Source: Anaerolineae bacterium
GTDB taxonomy: Bacteria > Chloroflexota > Anaerolineae > B4-G1 > SLSP01
NCBI GenBank assembly: GCA_016927095.1
Contig: JAFGNI010000482.1
Location: 1-20,622 of the forward strand
Length of the DNA stretch: 20,622 bases
Direction: 5' to 3'
Program-made: the position numbers and the translations under genes
Shown here: positions 15,234-20,622 of the stretch, piece after piece
How positions within the stretch are numbered: the stretch's first letter is position 1
Layout: every line of letters begins with the position of its first letter
Notes under the pieces: model-generated
Told to the model about the DNA's origin: nothing
Databases searched by the model: none
The model's input: the letters and a program-made list of their open reading frames with translations, nothing else

Positions 15234-16328
15234 ATGAGACGTTGGACCAGACTAGCACTCGCCCTGGTCGCCTTGCTCCTCCTGATGGCTTGCCAACTGG
15301 AGCAGCTCTATCTGGAGGCCTATATCGAGAGCAACCGAGACGCGTTGGACACCCCCGTTGGCTCCGACGCTACACCTATCACCTTCACCATTGACCCTGG
15401 GCAGAGCGTGACCGAGATCGCCGGCAACCTGAAGGCCCAACGTCTGATCTCGGATACCGAGCTATTCCGTCGTTACGTCCAGTACAAGAACCTGGATGCC
15501 GGCATTCAGGCAGGCACATACACCTTGCGCCAGACCATGACCATACCCGAGATTGCCCAGGCACTACAGACCGCCCAGGCGCCGGACCAACAGGTCACCA
15601 TTCCGGAGGGCAAACGCCTGGAGGAAGTCGCCGAAATCGTCGCCGATCAGACGACCATCGCCTCCACGGATTTCATTCAACTAGCGCAGACTGGCTGGCG
15701 GGGAACTGCCCTTGAGCAGGATCATACCTTTCTGGCACGCATCCCCGTGACCGGCACCCTGGAAGGCTTCCTCTTTCCAGACACTTACCGCTTGCCCGTG
15801 GATGCTACGGCTGAGGACCTCGTGAGCCGGATGCTCGACAACTTCAGCAGCCAGGTTACGCCAGTCGTCGAGGAGGGCTTTGCCCAACACGGCATGAGTC
15901 TCTACGAGGGAATCACACTGGCGGCCATCGTCGAACGTGAAGCCGTTATCGATGCCGAACGGCCCGTCATAGCCGGTGTCTACCACAATCGCCTCCGCGA
16001 TGGGTGGTTCCTTTCGGCGTGCCCCACCGTCCAATACGCGCTGGGCTATCGTCCTGATGAGGAGACTTGGTGGAAGTCCTTCCTAACGTTCGATGACCTG
16101 GAGAATCGATCACCGTACAACACCTACCGCAACCTTGGCCTCCCGCCTGGCCCCATTGCCAGCCCTGGCATCAACGCCATCTTAGCGGCGGCACAGCCTG
16201 CGGAGACGCAGTACTACTTCTTCATGGTCGACTGCAGCAAGAATGACGGTAGTCACCTGTTCGCCGTCACGGAGGAAGAGCACCTCGCCAACTTCAACCG
16301 TTGCGGCGGCGTGATCACATCACCCTAG
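15234..16328 (+). CDS. mltG: Endolytic murein transglycosylase MltG
   Basis: Cleaves nascent glycan strands in peptidoglycan near the synthesis site and helps set strand length. The 364-residue product has an N-terminal hydrophobic segment (residues 6-19) ending LLLMACQ, a LysM-like region (GQSVTEIAGNLKAQRLI to about residue 125), and the YceG/MltG catalytic domain with GTLEGFLFPDTYRLP, predicted catalytic E234 in LAAIVEREA, YHNRL, CPTVQYALGY and YNTYRNLGLPPGPIASPG. Start choice: the ATG at 15234 has AAAGGAG about 10 nt upstream and begins at the signal segment; longer in-frame starts would overlap ruvX and add charged residues before it. The LMAC sequence could be a lipobox with an unusual -2 Met, so the anchor may be a lipid rather than the usual helix. 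Confidence 0.93.
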   Translation: MRRWTRLALALVALLLLMACQLEQLYLEAYIESNRDALDTPVGSDATPITFTIDPGQSVTEIAGNLKAQRLISDTELFRRYVQYKNLDAGIQAGTYTLRQTMTIPEIAQALQTAQAPDQQVTIPEGKRLEEVAEIVADQTTIASTDFIQLAQTGWRGTALEQDHTFLARIPVTGTLEGFLFPDTYRLPVDATAEDLVSRMLDNFSSQVTPVVEEGFAQHGMSLYEGITLAAIVEREAVIDAERPVIAGVYHNRLRDGWFLSACPTVQYALGYRPDEETWWKSFLTFDDLENRSPYNTYRNLGLPPGPIASPGINAILAAAQPAETQYYFFMVDCSKNDGSHLFAVTEEEHLANFNRCGGVITSP

Positions 16329-16381
16329 CGTGCCATCGCAGGATGGTGACGCGCCCGGCACACGCTGCCAACGGTGGACAT

Positions 16382-16425
16382 ACCAAGCGCCCGGCATCTC
16401 CCTACGGAGTGCCGGGCGCTATGGT
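16382..16425. terminator. Hairpin between convergent mltG and LCP genes
   Basis: A strong inverted repeat: AGCGCCCGGCA (16386-16396) pairs perfectly with TGCCGGGCGCT (16410-16420). It is extended inside by CTCC/GGAG around a CTAC loop and outside by ACCA/TGGT with a one-base bulge. Its position between two converging genes suggests a bidirectional terminator. No T-run follows on either strand. A smaller hairpin, CCATC-GCAG-GATGG, lies at 16333-16346 just after the mltG stop. Confidence 0.65.
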
Positions 16426-16485
16426 GCTGTAGCTGGCTAGCCCAGAGGCAGCGTCGGGCTGTCGCAAGCCATACGCCAGCAGAGC

Positions 16486-18051
16486 TTACGGTGGAGGGAT
16501 GGGGGTCGGCGTTGACCGCCAGTAGGCCGTGCCGGTGCCGGTACAGGGATTGTAGTTCGTGCCCAGAATAACCTGGAAGTCAACCTCCCGGTTTTCGACC
16601 GGCTCCTTGACCACATCCCCTTGCTGAAGCCGGTAGAGGCTGATCAGCCGGTAAAGCGGCGAACCTTTGGCAGTGGTGGTGAAGTCGATAACGCGGGTGC
16701 GCGGCTGTGCCTCCACGGTTTGGATTTCGGTCACCTGGAGCCCCTCCAGGCCGAGACGATAGGCCGCGACCTCGCCAAAGGCGGATGACCAGCTCCCATT
16801 CGACACCACAACGCGATAGGCCTGTTGCGCGGCACGGTTGGCGGACAGCGGTTGCATCGCGCCCTGAAGCAATTTGAGGACCGCTTCCTGGTTGGGCACC
16901 AGGACATAGCCACCGTTCGGCGCCGTCCACGATGTGATGACATCGGCCCCACGAATGAAAGAGGTCGTGATATTGCGCTCGTCCAGACGCCCTGCTACGG
17001 TCGCAAGGGTTAGGAGTTCCTTCAGCCCAAGATCGGTCTCAACGCTGTCGCGGTAGGCGTCCCAAAGCTCCGGGACACGGACGAGCATGTTCTGGCTGCG
17101 TGCCTGTCTCAAGATAGCCAGGAGAACCTGTTGCTGGCGACGGTGACGGTCAAAGTCCGATGTCGACCAACGTGATCGCACATACCACAGCGCGAACTTC
17201 CCATCCAGGTGGTGGACGCCTGGATCGAGATCGATATCAGTTTGCCCGATCGGCGACTCCGGATCGGGATAAGTATCGTGAAGGGGGCACTCCACGACGA
17301 TATCGACGCCCCCCACGGCATCCACGATGCGCCGGTAGCTTGTGAAGTCCACCAACGCGTAGTAGTGGATGGGCACACCGAAGTTGTATTCCACCGTCGC
17401 CATCGTCAGCGCAGGTCCCCCACCGGGATAGGCAACCTTGCTGGCGCGGGGATAGGTGGTGTTGATCTTGTCCAATCCCCAGGCTGGGATCCACGCATAG
17501 TAATCCCGGGGGATGGAGAGCAGGCTGACCGCCGGCACGTCTGGAAAGACAGAGGCGATCATCATCACGTCCGTGCGGGCGGTACCCTCTCCGGCATTGC
17601 GGTCCATACCCAGCAGCAGGATGTTGATAGTGCCGTCCGGCTGCTCGACCAATGGCATCGGCGAGGGTTGTGGCAGCGGCGATGTCACCACCGGCGTGTT
17701 CGCGATGGCGGGCAGCGTGGCCCTCCCGGGCAGCACCAAGGTCTCTGGCGACGGTGTTGCCGTAGGCGTGGGCGTCAACGTCAGGGTGGGCGACGGTCGA
17801 GGTGTAGGCGTCGCGGTGGGCGTCGGTGTCCAGGTCGGCACGGGCGTCGGCGTCTCGGGAGGTGGTGTAGCGGAAGGGGAGGGCTCGGTGACCATCGACG
17901 TTGGCGCCGCCGACGCCAACGTCGGCGTCACAACGAGGGGTTCTAGCGACGCAGGATTGGTCAACCACACGACCACCCCGACGACGACCAACAGCACCAA
18001 CCCGACTACCGCCAGCCACCTGAAGACCCCGATCCAACGATCCATACGCAT
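16486..18051 (-). CDS. LytR-CpsA-Psr (LCP) family wall-polymer transferase
   Basis: LCP enzymes transfer lipid-linked anionic glycopolymers onto peptidoglycan at the outer face of the membrane. From the ATG at 18051 the protein has 521 residues: a transmembrane helix at 9-30, a Pro/Thr-rich spacer at about 43-106 (TWTPTPTATPTPRPSP), the LCP domain at about 140-310 (ILLLGMDRN, TARTDVMMIAS, LLSIPRDYYAWIP, KINTTYP, VDAVGGVDI, SDFDRHRRQQQ, with the conserved Arg/Asp residues that bind pyrophosphate), and a C-terminal LytR_C-like domain at about 410-495 (AYRVVVSNGSW). Start choice: ATG 18051 or ATG 18045 are both plausible, as is a TTG at 18063; none has a strong Shine-Dalgarno. It faces mltG and is divergent from yraN. 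The polymer substrate is unknown. Confidence 0.92.
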   Translation of the reverse strand: MRMDRWIGVFRWLAVVGLVLLVVVGVVVWLTNPASLEPLVVTPTLASAAPTSMVTEPSPSATPPPETPTPVPTWTPTPTATPTPRPSPTLTLTPTPTATPSPETLVLPGRATLPAIANTPVVTSPLPQPSPMPLVEQPDGTINILLLGMDRNAGEGTARTDVMMIASVFPDVPAVSLLSIPRDYYAWIPAWGLDKINTTYPRASKVAYPGGGPALTMATVEYNFGVPIHYYALVDFTSYRRIVDAVGGVDIVVECPLHDTYPDPESPIGQTDIDLDPGVHHLDGKFALWYVRSRWSTSDFDRHRRQQQVLLAILRQARSQNMLVRVPELWDAYRDSVETDLGLKELLTLATVAGRLDERNITTSFIRGADVITSWTAPNGGYVLVPNQEAVLKLLQGAMQPLSANRAAQQAYRVVVSNGSWSSAFGEVAAYRLGLEGLQVTEIQTVEAQPRTRVIDFTTTAKGSPLYRLISLYRLQQGDVVKEPVENREVDFQVILGTNYNPCTGTGTAYWRSTPTPIPPP

Positions 18052-18093
18052 TGCGCCCCGCAATCAGTCCAAACAAGATGAGTACGAACTGGA

Positions 18094-18102
18094 ATTATAG
18101 CA
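18094..18102 (-). promoter_or_regulatory. Extended -10 promoter of the LCP gene
   Basis: On the minus strand the sequence TGCTATAAT is a perfect -10 box with the TGn extension. No convincing -35 box is found 16-18 bp upstream, as is common for extended -10 promoters. The predicted leader is about 36 nt. Confidence 0.5.
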
Positions 18103-18124
18103 CATCGACGAGCAGCCGTAGTCT

Positions 18125-18152
18125 TTGACGAGCCCGCGGCCCTGGGTATCAT
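18125..18152 (+). promoter_or_regulatory. Promoter of yraN, near-leaderless configuration
   Basis: Plus strand: -35 TTGACG (18125-18130), 16-bp spacer, -10 TATCAT (18147-18152). The ATG at 18162 is 9 nt after the -10 box, predicting a leader of 0-3 nt. The AGGA just before the ATG is too close (2 nt) to act as a normal Shine-Dalgarno. Confidence 0.6.
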
Positions 18153-18161
18153 AGCAGGACC

Positions 18162-18557
18162 ATGGCAAGAGAAAAGGTAGGGCTCGGCCAGCGCGGCGAG
18201 AGCTTGGCCGCTCAGGCGCTACAGCAAGGTGGTTTCGAGATCATAGCCCGAAATTGGCGCTGTCCCTACGGCGAAGTGGACATCGTCGCGAGTCGCGGGA
18301 ATGACTTGTACTTCGTGGAAGTCCGAACGCGTCGCTCCGCTGCATTGCCGACGCCGGAGCAAACCCTCACACCCCGCAAACACAGCCACATGGACCTGGT
18401 CGCGCGCGCTTACCTCGGCACGCATGCCTCCGAGAGGCCGTTGACATGGCATCTGGGTTTCGTCGCGGTCGCCATGGACCGCGCCGGACGCCTGCGCCGC
18501 ATCACCTTCTACCCCGACCTCAATGGAGATCCGGAGGATCTGGTCTGGCACGACTAG
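18162..18557 (+). CDS. YraN/UPF0102 family endonuclease-like protein
   Basis: A 131-residue member of the widespread UPF0102 (YraN) family, which has a restriction-endonuclease-like fold but no settled function. Motifs: GQRGESLAAQAL, IIARNWRCPYGEVDIVA and LYFVEVRTR, then LTPRKHSHMDLVARAYL. The PD-(D/E)xK-like residues are D40 and E53, with R55 where many relatives have Lys, so nuclease activity should not be assumed. Length is typical. It is divergent from the LCP gene and convergent with the cysteine peptidase gene, 27 nt from its stop. Confidence 0.88.
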   Translation: MAREKVGLGQRGESLAAQALQQGGFEIIARNWRCPYGEVDIVASRGNDLYFVEVRTRRSAALPTPEQTLTPRKHSHMDLVARAYLGTHASERPLTWHLGFVAVAMDRAGRLRRITFYPDLNGDPEDLVWHD

Positions 18558-18584
18558 GCTAAGCGCACCGAAATGCCGTCAGCA

Positions 18585-19250
18585 TCACGGCTGGTAGGTG
18601 TACAGCTGTTCCTGAACGATCGTGCGCGTTGTCACGCCGGAGGTGGGGTAAGTGGTCTCCGGGTCGACCGCTTGGTAAACCGCGATGCGGTAGATCGCTC
18701 GTGACGGATCATCCCAAGAGGGCAGGGCATAGCGTGTCATCAAGTAGGACTCCTGGGTCGATCCTGTGATCCAGGGATCCATCACTTTGATATCGTGCTC
18801 GTACCACGCCACCGCACGGACCCAGTGCTGTTGGGCCGTGCCACCGGGAGAGAAATCCACGTGGATCACGACAAAGAGATCGTCCGCTGCGAGTGCTTTC
18901 TCGATCACGTCTAGGGGCGCCGATCGCCTACGCGCATCGATATAATCGACCATCTTGACGCCCAATGGCTGCATCGAATCAAAGACGAACAGACTCCGCT
19001 CTCGGGTCTGGCTGCGCGGCGCCACGTACCCCTTGTTGCGCGCCAGCCAGCGGTTGAGCCGAGGCGGATCGGCAGGTAGGCCCTGGATTTGCACGCCCAA
19101 ATCGGCAAGGCCCGACGCCACAGAGCAGAGCAGGCACCCGTTCGCGCCGATCGTGGTGCTGCTCTCACCCAGCATCACGCGCTTCCACGCATCATCGAGC
19201 TGTGAGAAGACGGTGTAGGATGATGCCGTGTCCTTGTTCTCACTCGCCAT
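18585..19250 (-). CDS. C39-like family cysteine peptidase
   Basis: A 221-residue papain-fold protein of the Peptidase_C39_2 type. The predicted catalytic triad is C39 (IGANGCLLCSVASGLADLG), H142 (AQQHWVRAVAWY) and D158 (IKVMDPWITG); the N-terminal FSQLDDAWKRVMLG and the PPRLNRWLARNKGYV segment also match the family pattern. Start choice: the ATG at 19250 has GGGAGG 7 nt upstream (19258-19263); a GTG two codons earlier is too close to that site. No signal peptide or membrane helix is visible, although many relatives are exported, so it may act in the cytoplasm. No bacteriocin precursor or ABC exporter is nearby, so a leader-peptide maturation role is not supported. Substrate unknown. Confidence 0.8.
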   Translation of the reverse strand: MASENKDTASSYTVFSQLDDAWKRVMLGESSTTIGANGCLLCSVASGLADLGVQIQGLPADPPRLNRWLARNKGYVAPRSQTRERSLFVFDSMQPLGVKMVDYIDARRRSAPLDVIEKALAADDLFVVIHVDFSPGGTAQQHWVRAVAWYEHDIKVMDPWITGSTQESYLMTRYALPSWDDPSRAIYRIAVYQAVDPETTYPTSGVTTRTIVQEQLYTYQP

Positions 19251-19331
19251 GAGCACGCCTCCCTCGTATTGGAGATCCCGCGAACACGCGGCAGAAAGCC
19301 GGGATGCAGCGGTGATAGACTGACACCCTTG

Positions 19332-19359
19332 ATAATAGACACGAATGCCATCTTAGCAA
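19332..19359 (-). promoter_or_regulatory. Promoter of the C39-like peptidase gene
   Basis: Minus strand: -35 TTGCTA (19354-19359), 16-bp spacer, -10 TATTAT (19332-19337). The predicted start near 19325 gives a leader of about 75 nt, which contains the small hairpin CCGCG-AACA-CGCGG. A tandem duplication lies immediately upstream at 19373-19404. Confidence 0.5.
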
Positions 19360-19372
19360 GTCAGTGGTGGGG

Positions 19373-19404
19373 TGTTTCAGATTGGGGGTGTTTCAGATTG
19401 GGGG
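19373..19404. repeat. Exact tandem duplication of a 16-bp sequence
   Basis: TGTTTCAGATTGGGGG occurs twice in direct, gapless tandem (19373-19388 and 19389-19404). It begins 13 bp upstream of the -35 box of the minus-strand peptidase promoter, a position where activator sites often lie. It could equally be a replication-slippage product. Confidence 0.8.
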
Positions 19405-19574
19405 CGACATCAACCGCACAGATACTGCCACGCTGCGGCCTGCAGGCGTGGCCCGTCTCGAACGTCTCTGCTTCCGTCACGCACCGGGGCGGATGGTCGG
19501 CCTGCGCGGGAGGGTATCCGCATCCTGTGGGGCAGAGCCTGCGAAAGGACCCCGCGCAGCCGGCGGCGACATCC
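19405..19574. other. Non-coding stretch, nothing recognised
   Basis: Part of the roughly 750-bp gap between the peptidase gene and miaA. Open frames exist on both strands here but overlap each other, are Arg/Cys/His-rich, lack ribosome binding sites and resemble no family I know. I see no RNA gene or clear element in this part. Confidence 0.5.
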
Positions 19575-19835
19575 TGTAGGGGCGAGGCATTGCGCGGCGT
19601 GCCACCGCTGCCCCACCTTACCTCGAACGCGGAGTCCAACCCCGATACGCACCTTCTGCGTCGCAATGCCTCGCCCAGTGCGTGGCGGGTCTGTCGCCGC
19701 GGGATCAACTGCGGGCGAGGGTGCCTGGCCGACGCGGGCGAGGCATTCCGTTCACGCGATGGGTCCTGTGCCGCGCTTCCACATGCGGAGACGGCGACAC
19801 CTCCCGTTGACTTCGGGAATGCCTCGCCCTTACAG
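19575..19835. mobile_element. 261-bp MITE-like element with terminal and internal inverted repeats
   Basis: The ends are 17-bp inverted repeats matching at 16 positions: TGTAGGGGCGAGGCATT (19575-19591) and the complement of TGTAAGGGCGAGGCATT (19819-19835). The core GGGCGAGGCATT occurs four times in alternating orientation, making two nested stem modules: a perfect 15-bp stem (19580-19594 with 19662-19676) and a perfect 14-bp stem (19736-19749 with 19817-19830), each enclosing 67 bp of unrelated sequence. No transposase is encoded, so any mobility would need one in trans. The TGTAGG terminus is shared with the repeat array at 6356-6802. I saw no clear target-site duplication. Confidence 0.6.
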
Positions 19836-19964
19836 ATCGACCTGTCGGCGTGCCGGCGTCACGTCCGAAACCGATGCGTGGGCATGGGCACTATGTCGTG
19901 TGCCCGGTGGCAGCCTGGCTATTGCACCAAAGGTGAAACACACCCCGGCGGTTGCAAAACAGCC

Positions 19965-19993
19965 TTGTCGATCGTAAGGCCCCCCAGTAGAAT
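19965..19993 (+). promoter_or_regulatory. Promoter of miaA, leaderless configuration
   Basis: Plus strand: -35 TTGTCG (19965-19970), 17-bp spacer, -10 TAGAAT (19988-19993). The in-frame GTG at 20000 is 6 nt after the -10 box, where transcription itself is expected to start. Confidence 0.55.
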
Positions 19994-19999
19994 AGATCC

Positions 20000-20622
20000 G
20001 TGACCGAGACGATGCAAGCCGTTACTGAAGACCAGACGCCACTTGTTGCCATCGTTGGCCCCACCGCGATTGGCAAGACTGCGCTGGGCATCCGCCTGGC
20101 ACAGGCCTACGACGGCGAAATCGTGTCGGCGGACTCCCGCCAGTTCTATCGCACGATGGATATCGGCACCGCCAAGCCGTCACCGGAAGAGCTGGCAGCC
20201 GCCCGCCATCACCTGATCGACATCGCCGATCCCGACGAGACGGTTGGGCTGGCGCAGTTCCTGACGTTGGCCCGCAACGCAATCCGCGACATTGCCAGCC
20301 GCGGCGGGCTTCCCCTGGTCGTGGGGGGGACCGGGCAGTATGTCCGCGCCCTTCTCCAGGGTTGGCAGGTCCCCACTGTGCCACCAGATCCAGAGCTCCG
20401 TGCCGAACTCGAACGCGAGGCTGAGGAGGATCCCGGCGGCGTCTGGCAGCGGCTGATAGCCCTTGATCCGGAGAGCGCGGACTTCATCGATCCTCGGAAT
20501 CTCAGACGGGTCATCCGCGCGCTGGAGGTCACCCTGAAATCCGAGCGCCCCTTCTCGGAACTCCGCCGTCGCATCCCGCCGCCCTACAGCACGCTGAAGG
20601 TGGGCCTCACGATGGACCGCGA
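20000..20622 (+). CDS. miaA: tRNA dimethylallyltransferase, 3' end outside window
   Basis: Transfers a dimethylallyl group to N6 of A37 in tRNAs reading UNN codons, supporting accurate decoding. About 207 of the usual 300-320 residues are present; the frame is open at the right edge. Seen: P-loop GPTAIGKTAL (K26), the MiaA signature SADSRQFYRTMDIGTAKPS, HHLIDIADPDETVGLAQF, VVGGTGQYVRALLQGW and DPRNLRRVIRALEV, the region binding the substrate tRNA and isoprenoid. Start choice: the GTG at 20000 fits a leaderless transcript; an ATG at 20012 is the alternative, and neither has a clear Shine-Dalgarno. Confidence 0.95.
   Translation, partial: MTETMQAVTEDQTPLVAIVGPTAIGKTALGIRLAQAYDGEIVSADSRQFYRTMDIGTAKPSPEELAAARHHLIDIADPDETVGLAQFLTLARNAIRDIASRGGLPLVVGGTGQYVRALLQGWQVPTVPPDPELRAELEREAEEDPGGVWQRLIALDPESADFIDPRNLRRVIRALEVTLKSERPFSELRRRIPPPYSTLKVGLTMDR

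Noticed and set aside
17209..18100. Gly/Arg- and Gly/Val-rich open frames on the plus strand opposite the LCP gene
   Set aside because: They are the complement of the Pro/Thr-rich linker, which reads as low-complexity sequence in every frame.
18585..19250. Bacteriocin leader peptidase (C39 exporter type)
   Set aside because: No ABC transporter domains, no double-glycine precursor peptide gene and no immunity gene in the surroundings.
19269..20003. Overlapping open frames of up to 244 codons between the peptidase gene and miaA
   Set aside because: Several frames on both strands compete over a region of inverted repeats; Arg/Cys/His-rich, no start signals, no similarity recognised.

Overview
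The window is a GC-rich bacterial chromosome segment that looks like ordinary core genome interrupted by two intergenic repeat regions. The likely host is a member of the Chloroflexota (Anaerolineae or a relative). This is inferred from the long Pro-Thr-rich linkers (TPTPT/TWTPTPT type) in two surface proteins, a membrane-anchored baseplate-J-like protein, TGTAGG-ended palindromic repeats, and several start codons lying 6-9 nt after a -10 box, as expected for leaderless mRNAs. No 16S rRNA or other phylogenetic marker is present, so the assignment is an inference.

Layout. 1-908: 3' part of an HtpX-like membrane metalloprotease (+), followed by a strong hairpin shared with the convergent L-rhamnose isomerase gene (rhaA, 973-2247, -). 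2371-3330: a Pro-Thr-linker lipoprotein (-), divergent from alanyl-tRNA synthetase (alaS, 3490-6264, +); their promoters lie back to back. 6265-6803: intergenic region with three copies of a palindrome-rich repeat. 6804-10912: two-gene methionine operon (-), metE followed by a homocysteine methyltransferase/methylene-THF reductase fusion with a 4-nt overlap. 11314-13092: soluble receiver-GAF-histidine kinase (+). 13139-16328: baseplate-J-like membrane protein, ruvX and mltG (+), possibly one transcript. 16486-18051: LCP (LytR-CpsA-Psr) wall-polymer transferase (-), divergent from a YraN-family gene (18162-18557, +). 18585-19250: C39-like cysteine peptidase (-). 19251-19999: non-coding region with a tandem 16-bp duplication and a 261-bp element with inverted termini. 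20000-20622: 5' part of miaA (+), cut by the window end.

Functional themes: translation and tRNA (alaS, miaA), methionine and one-carbon metabolism (metE plus the HMT/MetF fusion, where the MetF half can make the methyl-THF that MetE consumes), cell-envelope building (mltG, LCP protein, lipoprotein, HtpX) and DNA or rRNA maintenance (ruvX, yraN). I found no CRISPR array, phage, toxin-antitoxin, tRNA or rRNA gene, and no defence system. The most interesting signals are the leaderless-start architecture at four genes, two repeat regions sharing TGTAGG termini, and an operator-like palindrome inside one promoter.
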